Of a stretch of 64,000 nt of DNA, positions 36,437 through 48,999 are shown piece by piece. The DNA is from Cunninghamia lanceolata (lineage: Eukaryota > Streptophyta > Pinopsida > Cupressales > Cupressaceae): contig BSBN01000140.1 in NCBI GenBank assembly GCA_027924645.1, forward strand, positions 9,864,501 through 9,928,500, written 5' to 3'. The stretch's first letter is position 1; each line of letters opens with the position of its first letter. The notes under the pieces are model-generated. The model was not told the DNA's origin. It saw only the letters and a list, made by a program, of their open reading frames with translations, and did not search any database. Position numbers and translations under genes: made by a program.

Positions 36437-37752
36437 CAATTTTTTAATGTCTTCAATAAGATTATCATGAAGACCCTTGTCCTCAGACTACAACCTTTGC
36501 TGGATAGCCTTATATCAGATTGTCAAAAAGGTTTTGTCCCTGGTAGACAGATTGTGGACGTTGTCATCTCTACACATGAGATAATTCACTTGATGGATAG
36601 GAGTAACATCCCCAATATGGCCCTTAAACTGGATATTTCTAAGGTCTATGACATAATTTTTTGGGATTTCCTCTTCAAAGTGCTAAGGAAGTTTGGATTT
36701 TAGGATAAAATGATAACATTGATCAGTGAATGTGTCACCACTGTCAAGTACTCAGTGTTGGTCGATGGTTCTCCCTAGGGATTCTTCAATGCTAGTAGAG
36801 GCATTAGGTAGGGGGATCCCCTATCGCCCTATTTGTTTATTGTCATGGCTAAGGTCCTGGGAAGGAACATTTTATCCCAATTGGATAGGAAGGATCTCAA
36901 GGGTGTCAAAGCATCATCTACCATGGGGCCTTCAGCTGTCTAGCAATTTGTAGATGATACTATGCTTTTTGGTGCAACCTTAGTGGTGGAAGCTAGAAGA
37001 TTGAAAAATCTTCTGAAGTCCTATGCTGAAATCTCTATGCAGTACATAAACTATGAAAAGATCAATGTCTTCTTCTTCAATGTTGGTCAGGAACTCCAAA
37101 AGAAGGTCAAAGATATTCTTAATTGTAACAAGGCCAACCTCCTGACAACTTACCTGGGTCTCCCCCTCATTGTCAAGGAAGTGACCCCCTCTTATTGGAA
37201 CTCTATCCTGGAGAGAATCCAAAAAAAGATGGAAGGCTGGAAGAGTAAACTCCTGAGCCAAGTTGGTAAGTATCAACTAGTAAAGGTATCCCTCCAAGGT
37301 ATACCCACCTACTTACTCTTTCCAAGATGTCCAGATATATTGCTGAAAAGTTTGAGAAAATTCAAAAAAAATTCTTTGGATGAGGGTTGAGGAAAGAAGA
37401 GGATACCACTCATTAGGCAGGACAAAGTTTGTCTTCCCAAGTATCAAGGGGGACTAGGTATTAGAAAGATCCAGATGATGAACAAATCTTTGTTGGCTAA
37501 GGTCAGATAGAGTTTTCTTAAAGATCAAAAAGATTGGGTGTAGATCATAAGAGCCAAGTACCTTCACAATGGGGAAAGGAATGGGTTACTTGAGAAGGAG
37601 AGCCTCCCCAAAGGCTCCATTATTTGGAACAAGATGATTAGAACTAGAAGCATTCTATCTCAAGGCATTAAGTGGAGGCTGGGCAAGGGGAATAAAATCA
37701 AGTTATGGGAAGACAATTGGCTACATGAGGTCCCTCTGTCCAACCAGGGAAA
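36437..37752 (+). pseudogene. LINE reverse transcriptase, N-terminal half
   Basis: Contains the non-LTR RT motifs GFVPGRQIVD, MALKLDISKVYD, RGIR-stop-GDPLSPYLF and QFVDDTMLFG (catalytic DD near 36955), then TYLGLPL and the thumb/linker region up to WRLGKGNKIKLWEDNW. One frame with about eight stops; the one within RGIRxGDPLSP replaces a Gln that is nearly invariant. It is interrupted at 37752 by the LTR insertion. Confidence 0.9.
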
Positions 37753-39753
37753 TGTTGAAGTACAATCAACACTGAGAGGGGGGTGAATCAGTGTTGTATC
37801 TAAAACAAGTTTGTACTTCTTATCAAACTTGAAAAGAGAAAGTGAAGGTATCAAAGTTGACAATAAACTTTATCAAAGGAAGGAATCAATACTGAACAAA
37901 TAATTTTGAATGTTCAGGTATGAAGGATAAATTAATCACACAAAAATTGAGACCATGACACAATAAATTTCACAAGTGGAAAACCCTCATAGGGATGAAA
38001 AACCACTCAAAACTACCTCATTGGCTTAATCCTACAAAAATCACCAATTATATAGCTTCACTAGCTGATGAATGCCTCACTGGAAAAAAGGAATTCTCAC
38101 TGACTTGTACAATAAAATTGGATACAAAATAAAACAACTCAGGGGATTACCCTGATTCACTTCTTCACAAAAACTTATCTCTCCTTTTGCTTTCACTTAA
38201 CAAACTTCTTTTTAATCACAACATGATCAAATAAGCTTCTAATACACATGACAATCTTTGCAATAAACACTATATTCCTCTGCCCAAGAATCAATATCTA
38301 CATTTATTTTCTCTTGCACTAAGTATGACCTTCATACTCTAATTCATCTTCAAGCTTAAAATACACTAAACTCCATTATATTATTCATAAAATTAATAAA
38401 CCCCATACTAGCATGTAGATATACCCTCAATCATCTCAAATCCATAATCAGAATTCATAAAAACTTCAAATAGATCCAAACAATTCTCTGGCACGCTGCA
38501 TCAAAAGAGTGAGTCAAATAACTGATTTTCTACCTTTTATAGAACCTACACATCAATTTTAAACACCAAGGGATGACTGTTGAGCTTCAAAAATCATTTA
38601 AAAGGCAACCATCTGATTTACCTTTCACACCATCATCCTTTTTAATCTCCATTGTTAGATTTTGTTTGGTGCTTAAGAGCCTTTTGCAACCTGTAGCTAC
38701 CGGTAGCCCTAGGAAGTTGGGGCTGGTCAACTAAGGTTTCGAAGCCCATAAAACTTCACTTAAGTTATTTTATAACCTGCCAATAAGGTCAACACAAAAA
38801 TAGAAATAAAATGTATGACGAGGAACTTAGGGATTTTATGATGAGCTTTAAGAACTTCAATTTAGGTTTTTTTCACTCAGTTTCTTTACAGCACAAACCC
38901 TACTATGATAAATGAAAAGTTATGCATCTTAGACCCATCAAATTTAATAGTGATGACTCTGCACAGTTCACAAAGACTTCAAAGAGATACCTCTATCATG
39001 AAATAATTCTTCATGCCTCTGTCACAAGAAAAATCTGCCATATGCATTGATAGAATTGAGCCATATCAACATCAAACCAAGCATTGAGATCATATTGAGA
39101 GCATCAATATGAAGCATAGAAGTATCACCATTGTGAACAAGAGTAAACATTTTTATCAACACAAGACACCATCAAGATTACAGACAGCATTAAAGAGGAC
39201 ACAATAAAATCCTATTTCCATCAAACATGATCAACTCCCAACAACCCTGACTATGATCTGCATTAACATCCTACTAGTGGCATGAGGTACAAGGTAATGA
39301 AGACATACAACATCCTCCTGAAGAAAGAATGAAGACACATGAAACATTGAAAACAAAGAGAACTCATGATCATGAACATGAAGACAAATAAAGAGCTGAT
39401 TCCTGATCAAATACATCTACCACTGATTGAAGACATCATCAAGATGCATGTGAACACTTGAAGCAACCTGTGCTTACATAAGATGATTTTGATGTGCTTA
39501 ACACCATCCTCTGAGATTTGAATTCAACTCAACTCAACCATAACAAAATGTATCTCTACACTACATAATCAAGCATGATGAGCATTTATCAACCATGAAG
39601 ATCAATACTTTGCATATCTTGTCATGACTAACATATGATGAAGATGAACACCATGAACACCCATAAAGAAGTCCTCATTACATCTCAAGATCCACTATTT
39701 TGACATCAATGGCAAGACAACCAACATGCCAAAGATAACAAGAAATAGCAACA
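37753..39753 (-). repeat. Solo copia LTR inside the LINE
   Basis: 2001 bp with ends TGTTG and CAACA. The LINE coding region resumes on its other side, and no internal region is present, so it is best read as a solo LTR left by LTR-LTR recombination. The inverted orientation is judged from the conserved hairpin CAACACTGA/TCAGTGTTG (37767-37796), placed as in the minus-strand copia-1. Flanking pentamers GGAAA and ATAAA match only in part. The rest is cryptically simple (ATGAAGA, CATCA). Confidence 0.75.
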
Positions 39754-41019
39754 ATAAAGATAGAGTTGTCGCTCATTTTGGGAGGTTTATCAGCATTTAC
39801 ATTACTGACCAAACCTAGGGCCAAAGACATTGGAAAAATATGACTAATTGTTGGAATGACAGTAGAGGTGTTTGTCTCCGCAGTTGGAACTAAGAAAGTT
39901 TAGAATCCCCTTATTTACTAGGGAGGATGAGATGCTTTGGGCTTAAGATAGGAAGGGAGTCTTCTCGGTTAAATCTACCTACAATCTGATGTCCAATAGT
40001 GTGTAGGACAACAACTTATGGAAGAACATCTGGAACAATCAATTGACTCCTAAAATTAATTTTTTCTGGTGGTCTACTGCCCACCACAAAATCCTTACTA
40101 CTGATAACCTCAACAAAAGGGGCTTTCAATTGGTTAATCTATGTGTTTTGTGCCATAAAGAGGAAGAGTCTATACAACTCATTCTCTTCCATTGTGACTT
40201 CACCAAAGATATTTGGGGAAGGACCTTGGATAAACTTAGTATGGACTAGGTTTTCAATGAAAATCTCAAAGACTTCATCCAAAGCTAGATATCTCCCTTT
40301 AAAAATCTAAGAGTTAGGGAATTATGGAGGTAAATTCCCCTGCATTTGGGGTGAGGTGTTTGAAAAGAGAGAAATAACAAATTTTTTAGGGAAATGGCTA
40401 AAAGCACTAATGATGTCTTCTTCTCCTTTAGCAAACTAGTTTTAGGGAATACTTCCATCAGCACTCTAAACGCTGCTAAAGAACCCCCACACAATTTGAA
40501 TTGCATACAACTAAGAACTAGGGTCTGACAGTGGATATCACTACCTTTGACAAGTCTAAGGAGTTAGCCAGACAAAATACCATCTAGAGACCCCCTCCCA
40601 AGGATTGGGTTAAACTCAATTTTTATGGAGTGGAAAAAAACCACTGGCCTGGTAGTGGAGGCGGTGTCATTAGAAATGAACAGGGGAATCTTATTGTTGC
40701 TTATGCTAGGGGAATTGGAACCTAGTCCAACAATGTGGTTGAGGGCCTAGCCCCATTATGAGGGCTCATATTCACCCTCTCCTTGGGGGTAGATAAGATC
40801 TAGATCGAGGGGGACTTGAACATTATTATGGATGATGCTCTTGGTGGGACTAACAGTGGATGGAAACTCAAGGGTATCATAGAGGATATAGCTAGCTTAT
40901 TAACCAGGTTCTCTGAGAAGGAGATAGGGCACACCTATCGTGAAGGAAACAGGGTGGTTGACGGTATAGCCAACATGGGTCAAAATTTGAGCAGTTGGAG
41001 ATGCTGGCGTAATCCATAA
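39754..41019 (+). pseudogene. LINE zinc-binding domain and RNase H
   Basis: About 40015-40250 encodes a zf-RVT-like segment (WNNQLTPKINFFWW, then CVLCHKEEES with a downstream H and C). About 40590-41019 encodes an RNase H of the plant LINE type (DWVKLNFYG, GGVIRNEQGNL, IEGDLNIIMDD, HTYREGNRVVDGIANMG). There is at least one frameshift between the two, and several stops. Confidence 0.85.
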
Positions 41020-41150
41020 AATCTCCCTATACAAATCCAAGACTTTTTGAACACCCTTGATGGTATGGCCAACATGGGTCAAAATTTGAGCAGTTGGAGA
41101 TGCAGCAGAACACCATCCTTGGTTTATCATGAGTCTTAATCAAGACTTTT
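40964..41150 (+). repeat. Tandem duplication of about 98 bp at the LINE 3' end
   Basis: GGTATAGCCAACATGGG at about 40962 recurs as GGTATGGCCAACATGGG at about 41060 and stays aligned for about 45 bp. Both copies are followed by GACTTTTTGAA (41041 and 41139). It duplicates the last RNase H codons. Confidence 0.8.
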
Positions 41151-41288
41151 TGAATCCCTTGCCTTTTGTGTGCCTTTAGCACCAAGAGGGGAATATTCAT
41201 AGGAATGTTGCGATTAATAATTTTGCTAAAGAGGCTATAAGGTTTAGCTACAGATCTTCTAATTGTCAGATAAGCATGATTAATAGTG

Positions 41289-42250
41289 TATACACCTAAA
41301 AATGATTCCTATCAGTTTGTCAAGTAGTGTAAGAAATGCTAGATTCATGGTAATCTAATACATGCACCCACTCAAGAATTACAACCTTTAATGACACCTT
41401 GGCCAGGCAAGATTCACCCTTCCTCCTCGAACAGTCACAAATTCATTGTCACAGCCACAGAGTATTTTACGAAGTGGATTAAGGTCGTTCGATTAATCAC
41501 TGTCATAGGGAAACATATTTAATCTTTCATCCTTAACTATATCATATGTAGATATGGTATTCCATTATCCATTATTATAGATAATTGAAGACCCTTCAAG
41601 AATTAGGATGTACAGGAACTCTATAGTAAATTCCATAGCCATCATTGTTTCTCTACTCCATACTACCCACAAGGTAACGACCAAGCTGAGGCATTGAATA
41701 AAACCATTCTAAATATACTAAAAAAGACTGTTGATGACACTGGCTAGGACTGGCAATGCATTTGAACCCTGCTCTATGGGCCTATAGAACCAGTATACAC
41801 ACACCCACAGGTGTGACACCATACTCCCTTGTCTATTGAAGCCATATTTCCTATCAAAGTTGAAATTCCTTCCCTCAAGGTGTCATTAAGGGGACTAATA
41901 AATGATGAGGACTATAGAGTATCAAGGCTTTAAGAACTAGAACTGATAGAAGAACAGAGACAACATGCCTTTAACCATCTTAAGGCGTACAATAGAGAAT
42001 GTCAAGGAGCTACAATCACAAGGTTAAGCCATAGGTCTTTCAGGTAGGTGATCTGGTCCTTAGAGAGAATCCATGCAATCAACAGGATAGAGAGAAGAAG
42101 CGGAAGTTTGAACCAAATTGGTTGGGTCCCTATGTCATAACCGCTACCTATGGATCAGGCACATATTAGCTCTCAACATCAGAAGGTGAATTTTTTGATG
42201 ATCCCATGAATAGTAGGCACCTTCGAAGGTTCTATACCTAATAACCACAA
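41289..42250 (+). pseudogene. Athila/Tat-like integrase remnant
   Basis: Starts with 16 bases matching the presumed LTR start at about 47509 and then runs directly into integrase: HGNLIHAPTQEL, PLMTPWP, IVTATEYFTKWI, RYGIPLSIIIDN (second Asp), HHCFSTPYYPQGNDQAEALN (the DDE Glu region), and IPSLKVSLRG plus LEEQ-type C-terminal helix. This is the pattern of non-chromovirus Ty3/gypsy integrases (Athila/Tat clade). Many stops and probably shifts are present. RT and RNase H are missing upstream. Confidence 0.8.
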
Positions 42251-44447
42251 TGCAAGGGACACCAAAAAAAAAAATGGTACAAGTAGAAACAAGTGGTGAA
42301 AACCTGGAGACAAGCCCTATTTGTGACTAACCGCTACCTCCATTTGTTAGTACAACCCAACCCGCATCCATCTTTCCTATCATATTCATCCAGTAACTGC
42401 ATCCATTTCACATCTACCTAACAATGACCTACCATAGCTTGGTGTCTTGTCACCCCTATCATCTTATCTAGTAGGTCATCCCATCGTATTACCCTATCGT
42501 TTATCTTGTCGCAAGTCCATTGCCAGTAGTTAGTCATTTCCGAACTACGTCGCCTCTAAGTTATCATGTAGGCAAGGCCATCTTTGATGCACCCCCGAGG
42601 CTCCTTTTCCATCCATTCCATCCCATGTCATTCAACCTTTAGTCCATTCAAGTTTGCACCATTTCTCATCGCCTAGGTCTTTCGGCCCACATAGGTCCAC
42701 CCCGAACTATGTTGCCTCTGCATCATCACATAGGAAAGGCCATTTAGCAATGAGCCCCCAAGGCACTAGGTTAGTTTATTAGGGCCCATCACATTATTCA
42801 TCATCAATTCATCCATAATAAATAGATCCTCTACTTGATTGGGGGCAAACCCTTGACCTAGTTAGGGAATAGGATTCTTGAATACTATAAATTCAGAGGG
42901 TAAACAATTAGATCATGGTTTTCTCACTAGACAACAAGCAGCATGACAAGCAATCTTTCAACATCATCTTGACACATAAGACAACAAGACTACACTTGAC
43001 AAATCCCAGCTTGCCTAAGACATCAAACTGATTCTATCAAGTTATTGCAAAAAAACATGTTTTGGGAAAGAAAGTTTTTCAATGGTTGTTTAAAAGTCTT
43101 ATATCATGATTTTTGTTATTATGTCTTTCTATGCTACTCAAGGATATATAAAACTAGAGAAGCAATGATGGAGGCATAATCATTTATTTGTCTGTTGTCT
43201 GTGGATTTATCTTTAGTAATGTGAAAGCTTTGTCTAACGACATGATCCACAAAATGATCATTGAGGACATCAAAGGTCTAAACATGAAACAAGTTTAATC
43301 CTTGTCTGTTGATACACAAGCAGTACTTAGGTCATCTTGGTTCAATTATACTTAGATGCTTGTACTAACTTGCTAAATCAAAATCCATGTAAGAAATAGC
43401 TAGGTCATCATGGTTTAATTATACCCAGATGCTTGTATTTTCTTACAACATTTTAAAAGCTCAATGATGAAACAAAGTACTTCAAAAACTCCCACAGTCG
43501 AAGATGACAAGAATTCATATCCATACTTATGTCGTAGCATTCCATTGCATTATAAGCATGTTATCATTTTACCAAAATCCATGTGTGTTTGTGATCATTC
43601 ATTATCCAATTTCTTAACATTTATTACCAAATCATTTATTATCCTATTTCTTATCTTTCATTATCCATTCATTATCCAATTCATTTTTTTTTCTAAAAGG
43701 TGTATTGTTATTAAGATTGAGTATACTTGGCATTAACAAAAATCAAACCATCATGTGTCGTAATCAGGTCTGTCATCATAGATGCATATCATTTTGTTCA
43801 TTAGGATGCATAAACACAAGTAAATCATAAATCACCATAGAAAGAGTCATATACTCACATCATTTCATCCATCTGAGTTTCATATATATCTATATCATGA
43901 TAGAAAAGCAAAAAATGCAAAAACATAGATAGCATGATCATGAAATTAAACCATCTTAGTGCATGCATACATGATTCATATCATTAAAATTAGCATTGTA
44001 CAAATCAGCACATGTAGAAATCATAGCGTATAGGTACATCTTGCATCTAGTATTAGACCAAACATCATATGCATGTAGAGGCATCATGTCTAGTATCAAA
44101 ATCTATAGAAGAATCAACATAATCATCATAGTGTGACATCATTCAAGTCATCATATAGAGCATCACATCCATCACATAACATAAACATATGTGTCAAAAA
44201 TCATAACCATATAAGTCATCTATAAGCATAGCACATCATAAACATCATAATATAAGTCATGTCCATCACAGTAAATCATAGCATAGTTTGTCGACTCATG
44301 ATATCATCATCATCATCAAAACGGAATAAGAGTGTCCAAGTATACAATGATGTCAAAATAATAATACACCCCGAAGTGTCTAAACCAAAGTGGTGTATAC
44401 ATGTCCAAATAAAAGTACTAGAAGAAAAATGCATGTCTAAGAAGAAG
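42251..44447. other. Non-coding part of the Tat-like element
   Basis: No gene seen. Two related segments beginning CCGAACTA(C/T)GT(C/T)GCCTC occur at 42540 and 42704, each followed by AAGGCCAT, a duplication about 165 bp apart. From about 43750 to 44310 the sequence is cryptically simple, rich in CATCAT and ATAAAC. Confidence 0.6.
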
Positions 44448-47056
44448 CTAGGAGTGGTTCCCCCCTGATGGTGCTAGTTGTGGCATCTGGGTGTCTCCTC
44501 CTCCACCTGATGTCCCTATCCCTGGTGCACCCCCTCCTAATGGCCCACGAGGTGGCCCCATAGGTCCCATCACCTTGCCACTCTCTAGGGGTGTCCTCTG
44601 TGATCTGTTGTGGTAACTAGGATGATAGCTGCCTACCCTACGCTTTGGTGGTACAACTTGCTCATAAAGGGACCACCAATAGAAGATCTCTTGTCCTGCC
44701 CTAACCATCTCAGTAACAGTCTGGCCAATGGGATCCTATCCCGTAGTTTGATGTACCTGCTCCAAGAGTACCTCTGCCCTCCTGTACCTCTAGATGGCTG
44801 TGTCTCTCTCAAGTTAGGCATTCTGTAGGCCACCTTGCAGCTATGTAATCTAGGCCCGCATCTACCCTTTATGTCACTGCTGCTACTATAGCATAGACTG
44901 AGCCTAAGCCAACTGGGCTCGTAACCCTGCTATCACTCCATCATCTGGTCCCTATCCCTGTTGCTGCACTCGAGGCTGCACCTATGCCTATAAAGCTAGC
45001 TGAGCATGCTGGGCAGGATCAATCTACCAGCAAGCCGTCCTCCCATCTCCATCTCTATCATCATCCCCATCACTGCCATCATGTCCACTATCATGACCAA
45101 ATCCTTCGCCAACGCCACTGCCATCATGGTCTCCTTCTCCACCGCCGCCGCCTTCATTCCCACCTCAACCACCTCTGCCTCCCCATCCTCTACATCTCCT
45201 GTGTCACCTCCATGGCCCCTAATCATCCTCCTCCCAATAATCCAGAATTGGGGCTTGCTCTCCTAGTCCAGAGTAGCGTGGAAATGAATGTACAGCAAAC
45301 CAATCAAAGAAATCCTATGTCGTGCCTGCGTCTGCCATGGCCCTATGCATCGCCCAAGGATGATATGGAATATGTAAAAAATCATCACGAGCTATCTCAT
45401 AGGATGGTCTGGGTCCCCATCATGTCCTCTCCTTGTGCATACGGGCAAATATGGCATTACCCTGGGGCATCCCCTAGATTCTGCCAAACTACCTGTACAC
45501 ACGTGAAACTATGTGCCTCTCCAAAATATAGGGTGTCCTTCATATAAGCCATCTGGTCAGAAAATAGAAGGGAAGCTTAGAAGCATCATCTTCCCATACC
45601 TCATAGTCTAGGTATGGTCACCACACAATAGAGTCTACATTATCAAAAGCATGTCTCCAATACTCCAAGTTTCCCAGCTTGGGCTAGGAAAGGCTATCCT
45701 GAAACATGTAGGACTAGGGTTGAACCCTACCCCGAGTGCCAATACCAATAGGATGAGTAATGGCTGTGTGTCCATGCCCATATTTGTAGAAGTGAAACTC
45801 CACAAGCCAAACTAGAAGAGCCATCATGGACAAACTGGTGTAAATCATGGTATAGGTGGGTAAGGATACAAACTCCCTAGGCATATCTGGAACCCTCTAT
45901 AGTAATCCATTCTAACACCCGCCCTCATCCGACTACAAAGCCATGAGACTATTTGTCGGGGCACATAATACCTATGATCAACCCAGTCACAACTGAAGGA
46001 AGAGGCTTATAGTAAGCCACCATGTTAGCCCAGCTGATCTTAGTACCCTCGATCTCATCATCATCAAAGACCCATCTACACTCATCTAATCCTGCCCTAG
46101 TTTGTGGTTCATACTCAATGAGCTCTCCATCAATAGGTATATGCAGCATCCTATGAACATCCTCTAGGGTCACTATAATCTCCCTAGTGGGATGGTGAAA
46201 GGTCCCATCCTCACTGTGGAATCTCTCAACCAGAGTAGTCAGCATGCTGAGATTGGTCCTAATCTCAGGCATTAAGAGCACAAATGATAATCCAGGTGAT
46301 CCAATAACAAGTAGATCAGTCTCTGTGAGAAAAGGCCTCAACATTTGCATAACTAGAAACTACTCCCTCGACATCAGGACATCATCTAACTCCTCCTGCA
46401 ATCAAACAAGTGCGTGTTAATCAACCAAGATCGACTAAACTGCAATTCTTTTTATCCAACATCAAAAACTTAGTTATTTGAATAGGAAAACAATCCTATC
46501 ATCTCTCCAAAGATTCTATCAATTTCAAAGATGACCTATCAATTGACCAGCATCCATCGCACAATCAACTTCATCAAATTTCTAAGTGATTTGGTCAACT
46601 TAGCTTATATGCGTAGTTCTGCTTGTCATATGTGTAGAATTATCTCATAAGTGCAAACTTAGATCACATGCGTAGAAGCATTTTGAATGTGTAGATTTAA
46701 TTTAAATGCATAGGGTTGTTCTTTATTTGCGTAGAAATATTGTGCTTGCACAACAAAATATCAAAAGCACCGTAGAAACTTGAATGCATAGCATCCCTCA
46801 TCACATGCACAATAGAAATTTGTTAGCGCATAAATGCACTTCAAATGCAAAAAAATCTGCATATGCACCAATTTTGGCATCATATGCACAGAATCATGCC
46901 ATATGCATGGTATCACGCGTTATATGCATAGATTTGCCATTTGGCGCATACAAATCCTATATTTTTTTACTACATTTAATGCTATCATAAATGCACCTAT
47001 CCTATAAATGAAGGGGTACTTACCGGCGACCCGTAGTCTGTTGGATGTTGAACCAT
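44448..47056 (-). pseudogene. Plant mobile domain (PMD/MAIN-like) gene, antisense in a gypsy remnant
   Basis: Exon 1 is 47056-47024 (11 codons, MVQHPTDYGSP), donor GTAAGT. The intron is 46396-47023 and ends TTGCAG. Exon 2 begins at 46395 in phase 0 and runs into a PMD: LVERFHSEDGTFHHP, IIVTLEDVHRMLHIPIDGEL, then WANMVAY. Downstream, in another frame, come RVPDMPREFVSLPTYTMIY, WWGPRPSYEIARDDF, an Asp/Gly-rich linker and a Gln-rich coiled C terminus (QLAQAQSML) ending at 44448. PMD proteins are plant-specific; MAIN/MAIL members act in transposon silencing and development, and related copies ride in gypsy elements and MULEs. Stops lie mostly at Gln positions, and at least one frameshift occurs near 45930. 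A TATA box sits about 140 bp upstream. Confidence 0.8.
46605..46955. repeat. Degenerate minisatellite in the PMD intron
   Basis: About 17 copies of a variable motif near ATATGCRTAGAA recur roughly every 20 bp (for example CACATGCGTAGAAGC, CATATGTGTAGAATT, TATATGCATAGATTT). The array fills more than half of the predicted intron. Confidence 0.7.
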
Positions 47057-47196
47057 TGGATCTACTTGAATTGATGAAGCTCAATAGGATACTACTACAT
47101 CTTTACTGGCTAATCTATGCTCTAAAGGCTCTGATCTCCTAAAATCTCTCCAACAAAGACAAGTGTGCAAATGACTAGGAATGTGACCCCACAGTC

Positions 47197-47206
47197 CTAT
47201 ATATAG
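47197..47206 (-). promoter_or_regulatory. TATA box of the antisense PMD gene
   Basis: CTATATATAG (palindromic) lies about 140 bp upstream of the predicted ATG at 47056, a plausible distance for a plant core promoter and short 5' leader. Confidence 0.55.
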
Positions 47207-47462
47207 CACATGGAACCCTAATGGGAGGTGCTTGACCTTGTCCATGCTGGGGGATGATTTTCATCTAGTTTTTCTTCTAGGTCAACCAATTGCTTCACCC
47301 ATCTATCCGGTCAACCTTTCATTCAACCTATCTCATCATGAGATCGGCTGTCATCCTGTCATCAATTTCTTCCCATCCAATCTCCCGAGGGGACATCCTA
47401 TCATCATAAACCTATACTAGGGGCAAACTGGGGCATGTATCATAATTAGAAAATTTTTATTC

Positions 47463-47496
47463 TTTGAAACAATGTGTTAAAACACATTGTCTCAAA
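47463..47496. repeat. Near-perfect hairpin beside the presumed LTR start
   Basis: TTTGAAACAATGTGTT pairs with AACACATTGTCTCAAA (15 of 16 positions) around AA. It is followed by AGAGGGGCAAAATA, a polypurine-like tract, and then the presumed LTR start. Confidence 0.75.
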
Positions 47497-47508
47497 GAGG
47501 GGCAAAAT

Positions 47509-48600
47509 ATATACACCTAAAAATGGCAAAGACAAATTAAATAAATATTTATTATTTATTTAATTCCCATTCTTCTATCATTTAATAAATTCATCAATTT
47601 ATCTATTTGATTCACGTTCATCATTAATAGTCCAAATATTAAATAAATATCAAATTATTTAATTAAATGAATTAAACCTATTCTTCTAATATCATCCCTT
47701 AATTAAATAATAATCAAATTATTTAATCACAAATCATCCTATTACAAAGTCTTCATTCATAATTCCATGTCACCTAATCCACCTCACACGTCCACTTCAT
47801 CATATTGCACATGTAATTAAATGTTTTAATATTTAATTAATCCATTTTCTCTCACCCACATGGGCCTATTATTCCTCCAACCATCCCTATTCAATGGATG
47901 TGGTCTCTCCATGTCACCATGGTCAAAGGGACACTTTGTGACACTTGTTCCATAGTCCCTAGATTCTTTCCAACCTCCCTACAAACATGGTCTCCTTGTT
48001 TGACCTTCTCTCTTTGGTCATTGTGAGCCTTGTGACATGTAGACTCACGTCACACCTTTCTCTCCACCATGTCAAGGTGAGAGGGACATCTTCCCTCTTT
48101 CTTTCCCTTATCTCAACCAATTCAATCCTCACCATACACCTCACAAGACCAAGTCTCCACTGTTGAGATCTTGACACATGGATTTGCCCCCTCCTTGGCC
48201 TATAAAAGGAAGCTCATTCCCTTATTCTACAACACACAAGCTATAACAAAGTTACTCTACAGAAATTCTAGCATCCCTTTGGTAAAGCATCCATATTGCT
48301 CATTGCATTTTATATCCATTATCTTCATATCCATACAACCATAGCTTCAATCATCCATCTCTCATCTTCATAAGAGTTGCATTGTAGGTAATCTTCATTG
48401 CATTTTATCCAACATACAACCATTCAAGTATTGTCATCTTAAAATAGCGAGGAAGTAGGCTTTTGAGAGCTCTATTCATCAACAAGATAAATACAAGATA
48501 GGCGAACAATGGAAGCTTCGAGGTAAATCAGTCTTCAAGGTAAAATGTCTTTGTTTATTTGATTTGCATCATATTTCATTGATATTATTGGATTATTTGT
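47509..48600 (+). mobile_element. Probable 3' LTR of the Tat-like element
   Basis: Follows a polypurine-like tract and starts TATACACCTAAAAATG, the same 16-mer that begins the integrase fragment at 41291. It contains a good TATA box, CCTATAAAAGGA (48199-48210). The right end is not determined because no second copy is in the window; no gene is present from here to 49000. Confidence 0.55.
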
Positions 48601-48999
48601 AGTTTAATACTATTGACAATATTTCCACTAACAAATAGTATAAGCCGTTGGAGTATGACGTGTAGTCACATTTGTATTATGACTAGGATGCTTCAAGGGG
48701 TTAAGCATGTGGCTAGCCACGTGGCCAGGAGGATGAATATACCCAATTTCTTAAGCATCCATAGAACTCATAATTATGATAATCTCAAGGCTAATAATCA
48801 TGAAAAGTATTGCCATTCTAATTTACACAATGCGAATTAATGGAAACATGACATTTCCAAGTGATGAGGTGACATATATCTAATCAAAACTCATGCTTCA
48901 CTCTGCAGACAAATTCATATCTTCAAGGTTGAAGATTTTTAGATTTCTAGAGTTAACTTATCTTCTCAAACTTCTGTTAAGTGTTTTTGTATACTAAAT

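Larger units (their letters stand above)
36437..41288 (+). mobile_element. 5'-truncated L1-type LINE, split by a solo LTR
   Basis: LINE sequence lies at 36437-37752 and 39754-41288, with a foreign LTR between. The left part is reverse transcriptase, the right part the zinc-binding (zf-RVT-like) domain and RNase H typical of plant L1-type elements. The 5' end is missing (starts in the RT palm). The 3' border is set only by the abrupt change to retrovirus-like integrase at 41289; no poly-A tail is seen. Confidence 0.85.

Noticed and set aside
44984..45547. Plus-strand His/Pro-rich frame of 187 codons
   Set aside because: It lies opposite the PMD gene's Asp/Gly-rich linker, and its composition is explained by that; no family is recognised.
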